A stretch of 64,000 bases of DNA from Pseudocalidococcus azoricus BACA0444 (GTDB taxonomy: Bacteria > Cyanobacteriota > Cyanobacteriia > Thermosynechococcales > Thermosynechococcaceae). The notes beneath the pieces are model-generated. The model worked only from the letters and a program-made list of their open reading frames with translations, had not been told where the DNA came from and searched no databases. Location of the stretch: positions 53,228 to 117,227 of the forward strand of contig NZ_JAVMIP010000009.1 in NCBI RefSeq assembly GCF_031729055.1, given 5' to 3'. Below, one piece after another: positions 48,551 through 58,744 of the stretch. Positions within the stretch are counted from its first letter, which is position 1. Each line of letters starts with the position of its first letter. The translations under genes were made by a program, and so were the position numbers.

Positions 48551-49618
48551 ATGAGTCAGGGGATTTTTCCGGTGCAGTGGCATGAAGAGAGTGTCCGCCT
48601 GATTGATCAAACCCGCTTGCCGGCTGAATACAGTGTTGTGGATATTCACTGTGTTGAGGATATGGCCACGGCGATTACCACGATGATTGTTCGGGGTGCT
48701 CCTGCAATTGGCGTGGCGGCGGCCTTTGGGATGTATTTGGGGGCACGGGACTTTAGCGGCTCAGACCTGCAAGAATTTTTCGCCCATTTAGACCAAGTGG
48801 CCACCCGACTCAGACAAACGCGACCCACCGCAGTTAATTTGTTTTGGGCAATAGATAAAATGTCAACAGCAGCCCAGGCCTGTTCCGGTTCAGTGGGTGA
48901 GATTCAGGCTCATCTTCTCCAAACTGCCCAAAAAATCTGTGCTGACGATATTCGCACTTGTCAACAAATTGGGGCTCATGGGTTAACGGCCTTGCCCCAA
49001 ACTCCTGAGAAGTTAAGAATTTTGACCCACTGTAATGCCGGGGCCTTGGCCACTGCGGGCTATGGAACTGCCTTGGGGGTGATTCGCTCGGCCTGGGCTG
49101 CAGGACGGTTAGAACGAGTGTATGCCGATGAAACGCGGCCAAGATGGCAGGGGGCCAAGCTTACCACCTGGGAATGTGTCCAAGAAGGAATTCCAGTGAC
49201 CTTATTAGCGGATACGATGGCGGCCCATTGTATGCAGCAGGGGATGATCGATGCGGTCGTAGTTGGAGCCGATCGAATTGCGGCTAATGGGGACACAGCC
49301 AACAAAATTGGGACGTACAGTGTTGCCCTCGCAGCCCAGGCCCATCGCATTCCGTTTTTTATTGCGGCACCAGCTTCGACCGTGGATTTGAATTTACCTG
49401 AGGGGACGCTTATCCCGATTGAACAGCGAGATCCGCAAGAAGTCTATTTACCTGATACTCATCGCATTTGTCCTGAGGGCGTGGAGTTCTATAACCCGGC
49501 CTTTGATGTTACCCCGGCCCAGTTCATTAAAGGGATTATGACCGAGTTTGGGGTCTTTCCCCCTGCCCAGTTGGAAGCCGCCATAAGGAGCCATCTCAGT
49601 TCGGGAAATCAAGGCTAG
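48551..49618 (+). CDS. mtnA: Methylthioribose-1-phosphate isomerase
   Basis: 355 residues from ATG 48551 (48527 adds eight). [48 protein letters not shown] (catalytic Cys), [16 protein letters not shown] and [18 protein letters not shown] (catalytic Asp) are the MtnA blocks. It turns MTR-1-P into MTRu-1-P in methionine salvage. It is seven bases upstream of the CbiC-like gene, so they are probably cotranscribed. Confidence 0.95.
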   Translation: MSQGIFPVQWHEESVRLIDQTRLPAEYSVVDIHCVEDMATAITTMIVRGAPAIGVAAAFGMYLGARDFSGSDLQEFFAHLDQVATRLRQTRPTAVNLFWAIDKMSTAAQACSGSVGEIQAHLLQTAQKICADDIRTCQQIGAHGLTALPQTPEKLRILTHCNAGALATAGYGTALGVIRSAWAAGRLERVYADETRPRWQGAKLTTWECVQEGIPVTLLADTMAAHCMQQGMIDAVVVGADRIAANGDTANKIGTYSVALAAQAHRIPFFIAAPASTVDLNLPEGTLIPIEQRDPQEVYLPDTHRICPEGVEFYNPAFDVTPAQFIKGIMTEFGVFPPAQLEAAIRSHLSSGNQG

Positions 49619-49625
49619 GGCATCT

Positions 49626-50258
49626 ATGGACTGGCACAGCAGTGATATTCAAAGTTTGCACCTGATTGACCAAGAGTTAGGTGATCACAAGTTTACTCCG
49701 GCTGAATATGAAATTATCCGGCGAGTTATTTACGCCACAGGAGATTTTGACTATCCCACCCTGATCCAGTTTTCGCCCCAGGCCCTAGCTGCGGGTGTGG
49801 CGGCTTTGTCGGTGCGGACTCCCATTATTGTCGATGTGCCTTTAGTGCAGATGGGGATTTTGCCGCAACTTCAAACTACTTTTGCGAATCCGGTTTATTG
49901 TGGCAGTGAAACCTTTACCCGCCCCCAGACTGAAAAATCCCGCGCTGCCTTTGGTGTAGAAACCCTCTCCCGCCGCCATCCAACCGCCATTTTTGTGATT
50001 GGAGCTTCCCAAACAACTCTGTCTCCCTTGCTAGAACTGGTGCAGGCCGATGAAATTAAGCCAGCCTTGATTATCCACACACCGGTGGGATTTTTGCCCC
50101 AAGGGCGCGAGGAACTGGAAAAATCTTGGTTACCCAATATTATGCTGAATGGGCAAAAAGGGGGGCCAGGGGTCGCAGCAGCTATTTTATCGGGTCTGAT
50201 TGATTTGGCCTGGGGAGCTTATGGGCATGACTTAAAAGATCAAGCTAGATCTCGTTAG
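49626..50258 (+). CDS. CbiC/CobH-like protein lacking the catalytic His
   Basis: 210 residues. The fold matches precorrin-8X methylmutase: IRRVIYATGDFDYPTL, SVRTPIIVDVPLV, HPTAIFVIGASQTTL and HTPVGFLP...PNIMLNGQKGGPGVAAAIL. The catalytic His position (His42 in CobH at 37258 in this window) is Tyr36. CobH is present elsewhere in the cobGHI unit, so this one is likely a paralogue with another role. It is coupled to mtnA. Confidence 0.85.
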   Translation: MDWHSSDIQSLHLIDQELGDHKFTPAEYEIIRRVIYATGDFDYPTLIQFSPQALAAGVAALSVRTPIIVDVPLVQMGILPQLQTTFANPVYCGSETFTRPQTEKSRAAFGVETLSRRHPTAIFVIGASQTTLSPLLELVQADEIKPALIIHTPVGFLPQGREELEKSWLPNIMLNGQKGGPGVAAAILSGLIDLAWGAYGHDLKDQARSR

Positions 50259-50346
50259 GGTTCATGGTTATCCTGATAGATCGTCTCATGACGCTGACTG
50301 GCAGATTCGTTAGGATATGGATGCTCCTGGCGACAGTGAATCGATT

Positions 50347-51054
50347 ATGACGACCCTGGAATTGTCCACCGCGCCATCCTTCAGCCCAGCACTCTTTCTG
50401 CCTGGTGAAGATGAACTGCCTGCCGATGACAATCAAACCATGGAAACCCAACGTCACAAGATGCAGATGGATTTACTCATCGAGGGCTTGGATACTTGGT
50501 TGGAGCCGCGAGCCGATGGCTATGTGGGCGGCAATATGTTTATCTACTTCAGCCAGGCCCAAATTAAATCCCAAGACTTCAAAGGCCCGGATTTTTTTGC
50601 GGTGACTGATGTTCCGAAGCGAGAACGTAAATCCTGGGTCATTTGGGAGGAAGAAAAAGCCCCCGATGTGGTGATTGAACTGCTATCTCCCTCCACGGCG
50701 GATGAGGATAAAACCACTAAAAAAGCTGTGTATCAGACGAAATTGCGAGTGCCGGAATTCTACTGGTATGACCCCTTTAACCCCGATGACTTTGCTGGCT
50801 TTAGCCTGATCAGCGGTCACTATCAGCCGATGGAATTGAGTCCGCAAGGGTGGCTCAGCAGTGAATCCTTGGGCTTGGTGTTGCGACCCTGGCCTGGGAT
50901 TTATCGAGGCGTGGAAGCGGTTTGGTTACGCTGGGCGACCTTAGAGGGCGAAATCTTACCCACAGGTTGGGAACGGGCGGCTCAAGAATCCCAACGGGCG
51001 GAACTCTTGGCGGCTAAACTCAAAGAACTGGGTGTTGACCCCGACTTGATCTAA
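50347..51054 (+). CDS. Uma2-family nuclease-like protein
   Basis: 235 residues from ATG 50347 (50317 adds ten). DFKGPDFFAV, APDVVIELLSPSTADEDKTTKKAVYQ and EFYWYDPF hold the Uma2 (PD-(D/E)XK) pattern with acidic residues and a Lys. The family is greatly expanded in cyanobacteria; its function is unknown and many members may not be nucleases. The C-terminus ends in a helical tail (RAELLAAKLKELG). It lies 27 bases upstream of rimM. Confidence 0.85.
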   Translation: MTTLELSTAPSFSPALFLPGEDELPADDNQTMETQRHKMQMDLLIEGLDTWLEPRADGYVGGNMFIYFSQAQIKSQDFKGPDFFAVTDVPKRERKSWVIWEEEKAPDVVIELLSPSTADEDKTTKKAVYQTKLRVPEFYWYDPFNPDDFAGFSLISGHYQPMELSPQGWLSSESLGLVLRPWPGIYRGVEAVWLRWATLEGEILPTGWERAAQESQRAELLAAKLKELGVDPDLI

Positions 51055-51081
51055 CTGAAACTTACGGCAAATCTCCAACCT

Positions 51082-51660
51082 ATGGCTCAAACCCTTTTAA
51101 CTGATCCAAACCCTGACACTGCTTCCGAATCTGATTGGTTAGCAATTGGCCAAATTGTCGCTCCCCAAGGCCTGGCTGGGGCAGTCCGAGTTTATCCAGA
51201 ATCAGATTTTCCGGAGCGATTTTTAGAACCTGGGCCCCGTTGGCTAAAAACTAATCATCAAAACTCCCCAATTCCAGTCACCCTGACTGAGGGCAGATTT
51301 TTAAATGGCCCAGGCCTGTATGTTCTTACCTTTTCAGAATATAAAACCCGGACAGAGGCTGAAAATTTACGGGGAAGTCAGTTAGTTGTGCCAGTGTCTG
51401 ACCGCCCCCCCCTAGAGCCTAATGAATTTCATTTGATGGATTTGATCGGGCTGGATGTTTTTATTCCCCCCGATTCAGAGGTGATTGGGACGGTGATCGG
51501 CCTGATCAATGCCGGGAATGATCTCCTTGAAGTCCGGCTCCACCGCCCCCAAGAGCCAATTGTCCTGATTCCCTTGGTTCGGGAAATTGTTCCCACGATT
51601 GACCTCAAACATCGGCGGATTGAACTCACCCCCCCGACCGGATTAATTCCCGTAAAATAA
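51082..51660 (+). CDS. rimM: Ribosome maturation factor RimM
   Basis: 192 residues. WLAIGQIVAPQGLAGAVRVYP opens the N-terminal domain; a PRC barrel follows with HLMDLIGLDVFI, GTVIGLINAGNDLLEV and IPLVREIVPTIDLKHRRI. RimM helps assemble the 30S head with S19. An N-terminal extension of about 18 residues is unusual. It lies 150 bases before infB. Confidence 0.94.
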   Translation: MAQTLLTDPNPDTASESDWLAIGQIVAPQGLAGAVRVYPESDFPERFLEPGPRWLKTNHQNSPIPVTLTEGRFLNGPGLYVLTFSEYKTRTEAENLRGSQLVVPVSDRPPLEPNEFHLMDLIGLDVFIPPDSEVIGTVIGLINAGNDLLEVRLHRPQEPIVLIPLVREIVPTIDLKHRRIELTPPTGLIPVK

Positions 51661-51810
51661 ACATTCGCCTGGCAAACTGGCAAAATGGTTAATAATGGCT
51701 ATAGGGCCAAATTTCGCCAAGGTTGTGGAACTTCCTGTGAGTTAGCATCTTTACGTGCTGATCCACCATTTTGGGGACTGAGTTGGTAGCAATTGCAGAC
51801 AGGGTAAAGA

Positions 51811-54780
51811 ATGAGTAACGGTAAAGTCAGAATTTACGATCTTGCTAAGGAACTGAATCGGGATAATAAGGACTTATTGACGATTTGTGAAAAGTTGGCC
51901 ATCTCGGTGAAAAGCCATAGCAGCACCATTTCTGATGAGGAAGCCGCCCAAATTCGCCAAGAAGCAGAGACCTTTACACCTCCCGTGGCCCCGAAACCGA
52001 TGCGTCCGGCCCAGGCTCCAGCGCGACCGAAACCTTCTGTCCCGATGCCCGTCAAGAAATCTCAACAGATTGTGGCGGTTCACAGTACCCATTCTCGCCC
52101 GACCCCTGCCTTGGCCCCAACTAGTGAGGGCAATTCAACCCCTAGCCTGGTGGAGCAACCATCTCGACCTGTACCGCAACTCCACCGCCCCCCAGCCCGG
52201 GAGGGAAGTCTGCAACCGCCGATTAAGCCCATCGTGCGCGCCCCTCAGCCCCCAGCCCCGCCAGCACCTGCTACGCCGGAAGTTGAACAACTTGTCCAGG
52301 CCCAGGAACCTGCCCCTTTACCGACTCTCCAAGGCCCCCCACCCCGCCCCCGCCAATCTACCCCATCTACTCTCGGGACTACTGCTTCAGCCTCGAGTTT
52401 GGAAGGCATTGCTCCACCTCGTAAAGTCCGCCTCCCCGCCCCCCCCCGTTCCCAACAACTCCAACACCCTGAACCCCTGAAAGTTCCAGGGCCTAAAATT
52501 AGTGTGTCTGGTTCAGAACCTGTCAGCCCGGACGTTCTGCCTAAACCGGTTCATAAACTCCAGCCGCCCCCTCGCCTCCTAGATGCTCCAGTCCGGCCTG
52601 CACCGCCAAAACCCCCCGGAACCGGGACATCCGAAGATGCGATTGAAGTTCTCCAAAATGACTCTGTTAATCGCGTTCTCTCAACCCGTGGCCGCCGGAC
52701 TCGGGGTAAAACCGCCCAAGAGGAAGAAGAGGAACTCCGGGCCAAAAATGCCGCCAAGGGTAAACGCCGCACCTCAGGCATTGAGGAGGAAGATGAGCTA
52801 GATTTTGGGGCTGACTCTCTCTTGAAGCTACAAACCATAGATGTTAGCCAATCCCTAGTTCGCCCACCCAAGCCAAAAGCCACCAAGAGTAGCCGCCCAG
52901 TTACAGTTAAACCTGAGGCCAAACCAGCACCCAAGAAAGCGGATAAGACTGATCGGCGTAGTCATCGCGGGCGAGATCGCCAAGAGGAAGAAGAAGCTAC
53001 CCGGCCTGAGAAAATCACCCTCGACGGTAGCCTGACGGTTCAGGAATTGGCCATGAAGCTGGTTGTCCCGGAATCGGAAGTGATCAAGATTCTCTTCTTC
53101 AAAGGCATTGCTGCTACCATCAACCAGGCCCTAGATTTGGAAACCGCTGAAATGGTGACCAAGGAATTGGGAATTGAGGTGGAAGCGGGGACTCAAGAAT
53201 CGGCTGCTAAGAAAGTTACAGAGATGATCGAGGCAGGAGATTTAGATTACCTGCAACGCCGTCCGCCCGTAGTCACAATTATGGGCCATGTGGATCACGG
53301 CAAAACCAGTCTTTTGGATGCAATTCGCCATGCCAAAGTTGCCCAAGGAGAAGCTGGTGGGATTACTCAACATATTGGGGCCTACCATGTGGATGTGGAA
53401 CATAATGGCGAACCGGCCCAGGTTGTGTTCCTGGATACTCCCGGTCACGAAGCCTTTACAGCTATGCGAGCCAGGGGAGCGCGGGTTACAGATGTGGCAG
53501 TCTTAGTGGTGGCCGCCGATGATGGAGTGCAACCGCAGACCATTGAAGCCATTAGCCATGCCAAAGCTGCCGGCGTACCGATTGTTGTGGCCATTAACAA
53601 AATTGATAAGGAATCTGCCCAGCCCGATCGGGTAAAACAGGAGTTAACAGAATTTAACCTGGTTCCTGAAGAATGGGGGGGCGATACGATCATGGTTCCG
53701 GTCAGTGCCCTCCAACGGGAAAACTTGGATACCTTACTGGAAATGATCTTGTTGGTTTCCGAGGTTGAAGATCTCTATGCCAACCCAGACCGACCGGCGA
53801 AAGGGACAGTGATTGAAGCTCATTTAGATAAAGCCCGAGGTGCCGTAGCCACCTTCTTGGTTCAAAATGGTACCTTACGCGTTGGTGATGTCTTTGTGGC
53901 CGGGGCCTGCTTAGGGAAAGTCCGGGCGATGATTGACGACCGGAGCCAACGGGTTGAGGCGGCTGGGCCATCCTTTGCGGTGGAGGTCTTGGGTCTAACG
54001 GATGTCCCTGCGGCTGGGGATGAATTTGAGGTCTTTACCGATGAAAAAGCGGCCCGTTCTTTGGCCGATCAGCGGACGATGGAACAGCGGCAAGTGCGTC
54101 TGGCCCAGGCCATGGCTGCCCGGCGTGTTTCCCTCACCACCTTGTCTGACCAGGCTCGCGAAGGGGAACTCAAAGAACTGAATCTGGTTCTGAAAGCAGA
54201 TGTGCAGGGATCCTTAGAGGCGATTTTGGCTTCCTTAGGGCAACTTCCCCAAGATCAAGTTCAACTGCGGATTTTACTCTCAGCCCCTGGGGAAATTACC
54301 GAAACCGATGTGGACTTAGCCGCTGCCAGTAGTGCCGTGATTGTCGGGTTTAACACCACCTTAGCCAGTGGGGCCCGCCAGGCCGCGGATCAAAACAACG
54401 TGGACATTCGCGAGTACAACATCATCTACAAACTCTTGGATGATCTCCAGGCCGCGATGGAAGGGTTACTCGATCCGGAAATGGTCGAAGAAGAACTCGG
54501 ACAAGCGGAAGTTCGGGCAACCTTTGCAGTGGCCAAAGGCGTGGTCGCAGGGTGTTATGTCCAATCTGGAAAACTGGTGCGTAACTGTAAAATCCGGGTA
54601 CAACGGGGCAGCCAAACCGTCCATTCTGGGGTCTTAACCTCCTTAAAACGGATGAAGGATGATGCCAAGGAAGTCGCAACGGGTTTCGAGTGTGGGGTGC
54701 GTCTTGATGACTTCCAGGGTTGGCAAGAGGGGGATGTAATCGCCGCCTATCAAACTGTGGCCAAACGCCGGACACTCTAA
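51811..54780 (+). CDS. infB: Translation initiation factor IF-2
   Basis: 989 residues. Residues 1-390 are an unusually long Pro/Ala/Arg-rich low-complexity N-terminus, starting with an IF2-N motif ([18 protein letters not shown]). A second IF2-N-like domain is near 410-470 ([18 protein letters not shown]). The G domain begins [15 protein letters not shown] near residue 492, with [15 protein letters not shown] and INKID. Domains II and IV follow to the end. It recruits initiator tRNA to the 30S subunit. Confidence 0.96.
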   Translation: MSNGKVRIYDLAKELNRDNKDLLTICEKLAISVKSHSSTISDEEAAQIRQEAETFTPPVAPKPMRPAQAPARPKPSVPMPVKKSQQIVAVHSTHSRPTPALAPTSEGNSTPSLVEQPSRPVPQLHRPPAREGSLQPPIKPIVRAPQPPAPPAPATPEVEQLVQAQEPAPLPTLQGPPPRPRQSTPSTLGTTASASSLEGIAPPRKVRLPAPPRSQQLQHPEPLKVPGPKISVSGSEPVSPDVLPKPVHKLQPPPRLLDAPVRPAPPKPPGTGTSEDAIEVLQNDSVNRVLSTRGRRTRGKTAQEEEEELRAKNAAKGKRRTSGIEEEDELDFGADSLLKLQTIDVSQSLVRPPKPKATKSSRPVTVKPEAKPAPKKADKTDRRSHRGRDRQEEEEATRPEKITLDGSLTVQELAMKLVVPESEVIKILFFKGIAATINQALDLETAEMVTKELGIEVEAGTQESAAKKVTEMIEAGDLDYLQRRPPVVTIMGHVDHGKTSLLDAIRHAKVAQGEAGGITQHIGAYHVDVEHNGEPAQVVFLDTPGHEAFTAMRARGARVTDVAVLVVAADDGVQPQTIEAISHAKAAGVPIVVAINKIDKESAQPDRVKQELTEFNLVPEEWGGDTIMVPVSALQRENLDTLLEMILLVSEVEDLYANPDRPAKGTVIEAHLDKARGAVATFLVQNGTLRVGDVFVAGACLGKVRAMIDDRSQRVEAAGPSFAVEVLGLTDVPAAGDEFEVFTDEKAARSLADQRTMEQRQVRLAQAMAARRVSLTTLSDQAREGELKELNLVLKADVQGSLEAILASLGQLPQDQVQLRILLSAPGEITETDVDLAAASSAVIVGFNTTLASGARQAADQNNVDIREYNIIYKLLDDLQAAMEGLLDPEMVEEELGQAEVRATFAVAKGVVAGCYVQSGKLVRNCKIRVQRGSQTVHSGVLTSLKRMKDDAKEVATGFECGVRLDDFQGWQEGDVIAAYQTVAKRRTL

Positions 54781-54859
54781 GGAACCTCTCAGGAGATTTT
54801 CAGGATGTCTTGCCAAGATTGTTCCCAGGCCCCCTTGCTGTATTTTTGAGAATGCTCCT

Positions 54860-55852
54860 GTGATTGCCACCCCGATTCAATCCCGCTTGAATGTCATCTA
54901 TCTTGAGCCAGGCCAGCAGGGGCGAGATGGGGAGGATGTGGTCTTGGGGTTATCACAGCCCTTAAAAACGGTTCCTCCCAAGTATTTTTATGATGGGCGC
55001 GGCTCGCATCTATTTGAGCAAATTTGCCAGTTACCAGAGTATTATCCAACCCGCACTGAAATGGGAATTCTCCACCAGGCGGCGCAGGAAATTGTTGAGA
55101 TTACCGGGGCCTGTGAATTGGTGGAGTTGGGCAGTGGGAGTTCGCTGAAAACCCGGATTTTGCTCGATGCCGCCCAGGCCAAGGGACAATCGCTCCATTA
55201 TTTACCGATAGATGTCAGTGGCAGCATTCTCAAAGATAGTGCCTTAGCTTTACTCAATGACTATCCAAATCTAGCTGTCACAGGAATTATTGGCACCTAC
55301 GAACAAGGGTTAAGCCATCTGCCCCCCCGGAAACTCCCAGAACGGATGATTAGTTTTTTGGGCAGCACCCTTGGTAATTTAACTCCTGGGGAATGTGAGC
55401 AGTTTTTTCAATGGATTCAAGCCAGCCTGAAACCGCAAGAATACTTTCTTTTGGGAGTTGATTTGGTCAAACCGCCGAAGATTTTAGAAGCAGCTTATAA
55501 CGATGGACAAGGGATCACGGCGGAATTTAATTTAAATTTGTTGGCTCACCTGAATTGGCGTTTTGATGGCAACTTTAACTTAAACGCCTGGCAACATCGA
55601 GCAATTTATAACGCCCAGGCCCAGCAAATTGAAATGTATTTAGTCAGTCTTGCCTCACAGCAGATTACCTTAAATGCCCTAGACTTTAGCTGTGAATTTC
55701 AACCCGGTGAACTCCTCCATACGGAAATCTCCCGCAAGTTTAACTTAGAGCAAATTCAAGCCCAACTGCGACACCATCAATTGGCAACCGTCCAGGCCTG
55801 GACTGATGAGCAGAACTGGTTTGGGGTGATTTTAGCTCAACGTCAAAGCTAG
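54860..55852 (+). CDS. egtD: L-histidine N-alpha-methyltransferase (EgtD family)
   Basis: 330 residues, GTG start. PPKYFYDGRGSHLFEQICQLPEYYPTRTE, with its opening and E-P-Y-Y-P-T-R-T-E pattern, is diagnostic of EgtD. VELGSGSSLKTRILLDA binds SAM, and GSTLGNLTPGE and EFNLNLLAHLNW are conserved. It makes hercynine, the first step to ergothioneine. EgtB is not in this window. Its role in this organism is inferred from the family. Confidence 0.9.
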   Translation: MIATPIQSRLNVIYLEPGQQGRDGEDVVLGLSQPLKTVPPKYFYDGRGSHLFEQICQLPEYYPTRTEMGILHQAAQEIVEITGACELVELGSGSSLKTRILLDAAQAKGQSLHYLPIDVSGSILKDSALALLNDYPNLAVTGIIGTYEQGLSHLPPRKLPERMISFLGSTLGNLTPGECEQFFQWIQASLKPQEYFLLGVDLVKPPKILEAAYNDGQGITAEFNLNLLAHLNWRFDGNFNLNAWQHRAIYNAQAQQIEMYLVSLASQQITLNALDFSCEFQPGELLHTEISRKFNLEQIQAQLRHHQLATVQAWTDEQNWFGVILAQRQS

Positions 55853-55860
55853 CGACTCGG

Positions 55861-56346
55861 TCAATCTTGGATCAGACTGAGCATCCGTTTACGTTTGGTA
55901 TAGAGATGATGGATTTCTAACCTGGCCTGGCGACAATCAGCCCGATTGAGTTTGACTTGATAGAGAGTTGCCCCTGTAAAGTCGGCCTGTTTTAATAACG
56001 CTGCCACAAATTTAGATTCCCAAATTTCAGCCAGTAAGAAATTCGCACCTGTTAAATTGGCATGGGAAAAACGACAGCGATAAATGCGAGTTTGACTAAA
56101 ATCTGTATGTGTGAGATCCGCCTCGAAAAAATCAGTCCCATTCAGATAAGCGCGGTTGAATTTAGCTCCAATCATCCGACAGCCGCGGAAATAGGTCCGG
56201 TCGAGGCGGGCCTGGTCAAAATTACAACCGCTAAAGTCTAAGCCAGTTAAGTTAATTTCGGATAAATCTAGGCCAGTAAAATCCTGGGCCGGGCCAGCCG
56301 CCAAACGCACCTTCACATCTTGACGGGTGAGCCGATTGGGCAACAT
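55861..56346 (-). CDS. Pentapeptide-repeat protein
   Basis: 161 residues. Repeats of the A(D/N)LXX type run through residues 22-150 (LSEINLTGLDFSGCNFDQA, FSHANLTGANFLLA), predicted to form a right-handed quadrilateral beta helix. There is no signal peptide. Function unknown. It is eight bases behind a second pentapeptide gene and shares the glmU unit. Confidence 0.85.
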   Translation of the reverse strand: MLPNRLTRQDVKVRLAAGPAQDFTGLDLSEINLTGLDFSGCNFDQARLDRTYFRGCRMIGAKFNRAYLNGTDFFEADLTHTDFSQTRIYRCRFSHANLTGANFLLAEIWESKFVAALLKQADFTGATLYQVKLNRADCRQARLEIHHLYTKRKRMLSLIQD

Positions 56347-56354
56347 TCCTTCAC

Positions 56355-56867
56355 CTAGCTGGGTAGCTCATAAACAGTCCCATCGGGCATGGTTGTCTTG
56401 TCCAAAACGGCCTCGAGCAATTCCGGCCGCAAGGCATCTGCCCCCAATAAATCCGCCCCCGTCAGATCCGTGCAGTCAAAATTTGCCCCCCGCAGCTTTG
56501 CCCCCCGCAGATTTGTTCCCCGCATAATCGCACAACTCAACACCGCCCGCCGTAAATTGGCCTTGGGTAATTGCGCCCCCATCAGGTTAGAACTACTCAC
56601 CAAGGCATTACTCAGATCTGCTTCAGTTAAGTTAGCCGCACTTAAATCCGCCCCCAAAATTTTGGCTGAGACGAGATTGGCCTGGGTAAAGTTACAACCA
56701 ATTAAATCGGCCCCATTCAGTACCGCCCCGGCCAAGTTGGAACCGGTAAAGTCAGTATCGTTCACTTCTTCGAGGGTCAAATCCACTCGCCGCAGATCCA
56801 GGCCAGAAAAGTCCCGTTCACCAGCGCGCCAGCGGAGGAAAAAATCACGAGTATTCAGGGCTTCCAT
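56355..56867 (-). CDS. Pentapeptide-repeat protein
   Basis: 170 residues. About 20 tandem A(D/N)LXX units fill residues 18-150 (NLAGAVLNGADLIGCNF, RGTNLRGAKLRGANF), then a short tail. It is a paralogue of the next gene and lies four bases behind glmU, so the three are probably cotranscribed. Function unknown. Confidence 0.87.
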   Translation of the reverse strand: MEALNTRDFFLRWRAGERDFSGLDLRRVDLTLEEVNDTDFTGSNLAGAVLNGADLIGCNFTQANLVSAKILGADLSAANLTEADLSNALVSSSNLMGAQLPKANLRRAVLSCAIMRGTNLRGAKLRGANFDCTDLTGADLLGADALRPELLEAVLDKTTMPDGTVYELPS

Positions 56868-56870
56868 AGG

Positions 56871-58235
56871 TTAGGGTGCAGAAGGAGGGGACAGTTGCCA
56901 ACCGGGCTTAATCACTTGACGGGCGCGGGCAATAACTAGGCTCTGGGCGGGAACATCTGCGGTTACGGTTGAACCTGCGGCGACAGTCACATCTTCACCT
57001 AATTCCACCGGAGCGACCAAAACAGAATTTGCCCCAGTTTTACTGCGATGTCCAATCACAGTGCGATGTTTGCGAACACCATCATAATTAGCGGTAATTG
57101 TCCCTGCCCCAATATTAACCTGATCGCCTAAGTGGGCATCCCCAAGATAGGACAGATGTGAGGCTTTGGTGTGATTGCCGAGGGTTGCTTGCTTGAGTTC
57201 AACAAAATTGCCAATCCGACAATGGCTGCCGATTTGACTGTGGCCGCGCAGATGAGCATAGGGGCCAATTTGGCTAGCTTCAGCAATTTGAGAGTCGGTA
57301 ATCACAGAAAACTTGACAGAGACGTTGGCCGCAATTTGGCTATTTTCAATGTAGCTGCCTGGGCCAATTTGGGAACCGGAGCCGATGGAGGTTTGGCCTC
57401 GCAGATGAGTTTGGGGTTCCAAAATAACATCGGGGGCTAACTGCACGGTGTCGTCAATGGTAATGCTGTCGGGATCAATCAAGGTGACACCTGCCATCAT
57501 CCAATATTGCTTAATCCGTCTTTGGAGGATTTGATAGGCGGCGGCTAATTGTTGCCGATCATTCACCCCCAGGATTTCTTCATAGTCCTCGACATCCATA
57601 GCCATGACTGGTTCTAGATCATTGACGGCATCGGTGAGATAGAACTCCTGCTGGTCGTTTTCGCTTTTTAGGTGAGGCAACACTTCCGCAAGTTCAGGGT
57701 AATGGAAGCAATAGACTCCAGCATTGATCCGGCGGTTTTGCTTTTGGGCCGCGGTGCAGTCTCGGTCTTCAACAATTTGCTTGACAATGTTATTCCCATC
57801 ACAAATGACGCGACCATAGCCCTGGGGATCAGGAATTTGGGCTGTGAGGATGGTGGCGGCATTACCGTGGGCCTGGTGGGTTGTCAGTAATGCTCTGAGC
57901 GTTTCTCGCCGCAGCAGGGGCACATCCCCATTGAGTACCAGTAGATCCCCTGTAAAATTCTCCAGTAATGGCATGACCTGTTGGACGGCGTGACCTGTGC
58001 CTAATTGCTTGCTTTGGTCAACAAATTGGATCTGAGGTAGGTCTTGGAGGGCCTGGCGAACCATGTCCCCGGCATAACCGACAATCACAATTTTGTGAGT
58101 TGGGGCTAAATCGGCCACACTTTGAAAAACCCATTCGACTAATGAGCGGCCCCCAAGGGGATGGAGAACTTTCGGTAACTGAGACTTCATCCTGGTTCCC
58201 CGCCCGGCTGCCAGTACCGCTACGGCTATCATCAT
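56871..58235 (-). CDS. glmU: Bifunctional UDP-GlcNAc pyrophosphorylase/GlcN-1-P acetyltransferase
   Basis: 454 residues. [20 protein letters not shown] is the nucleotidyltransferase P-loop and [10 protein letters not shown] the metal site. The C-terminal half is a left-handed beta helix of hexapeptide repeats ([33 protein letters not shown]), with the acetyltransferase His in the loop [14 protein letters not shown]. It makes UDP-GlcNAc for peptidoglycan and lipid A. It heads a unit with two pentapeptide genes. Confidence 0.96.
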   Translation of the reverse strand: MMIAVAVLAAGRGTRMKSQLPKVLHPLGGRSLVEWVFQSVADLAPTHKIVIVGYAGDMVRQALQDLPQIQFVDQSKQLGTGHAVQQVMPLLENFTGDLLVLNGDVPLLRRETLRALLTTHQAHGNAATILTAQIPDPQGYGRVICDGNNIVKQIVEDRDCTAAQKQNRRINAGVYCFHYPELAEVLPHLKSENDQQEFYLTDAVNDLEPVMAMDVEDYEEILGVNDRQQLAAAYQILQRRIKQYWMMAGVTLIDPDSITIDDTVQLAPDVILEPQTHLRGQTSIGSGSQIGPGSYIENSQIAANVSVKFSVITDSQIAEASQIGPYAHLRGHSQIGSHCRIGNFVELKQATLGNHTKASHLSYLGDAHLGDQVNIGAGTITANYDGVRKHRTVIGHRSKTGANSVLVAPVELGEDVTVAAGSTVTADVPAQSLVIARARQVIKPGWQLSPPSAP

Positions 58236-58744
58236 TTGTCCTCAACTGGGTTTGATTGTGATTTTACGGGGAATCGGCCTCAGTTTCTAGGGACAGACTG
58301 CGATGGTTGGGAAATTCTCAGGCCTGAGCCAATATTGGCATATCTGAAGATTTGACTTAAGAGTATAGCAAACATTAATTATTCATGAGAGCATACCATA
58401 CATATAGCAGGCAGTAATGATTCGTGAGATTAGCTCGAGATTATTTGTGCCCGATAAATTTTGACTTAACCCTAGGCCTAAAGAAGGGCTACTCCTTGCC
58501 AAGGGCAGTGATGATCAAACATTCTCACAAATGAAGACGGATTGCTATATTGCGGAGTTTCTGAAGATACCCTGTGCAGAAGAGTCCCAGGCCTGGAATT
58601 TCGTAGATGGATCTACTATTCAAAAACCAAAACACGCCAGTCTATTTTGTGCCCATGCTTTTGGCGAGGAGTAGTGGATAAAATTAAGGAGTTGAGTCGC
58701 ACCAGGGCCTAAGCAGCAATGTTTTCGTCTTTTTTACTGATCCC
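58236..58744. other. Intergenic region holding IS remnants
   Basis: About 510 bases between glmU and the phosphoesterase. It contains nested IS630 right-end fragments and one left end (58364-58550) and a CCAGGCCTGG palindrome (58587-58596). No gene seen. The remainder looks like ordinary promoter sequence. Confidence 0.5.
58364..58550 (-). mobile_element. Internally deleted IS630 remnants, nested ends
   Basis: TATAGCAAACATTAATTATT at 58364 closely matches the right end of the IS at 24276-25365. A second, more diverged copy of the same end, TATAGCAGGCAGTAATGATT, begins at 58403 inside the first, at a TA target. The left end (GACGGATTGCTATAT) is at about 58536-58550. About 190 bases remain, MITE-like, with no transposase. 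Confidence 0.7.
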
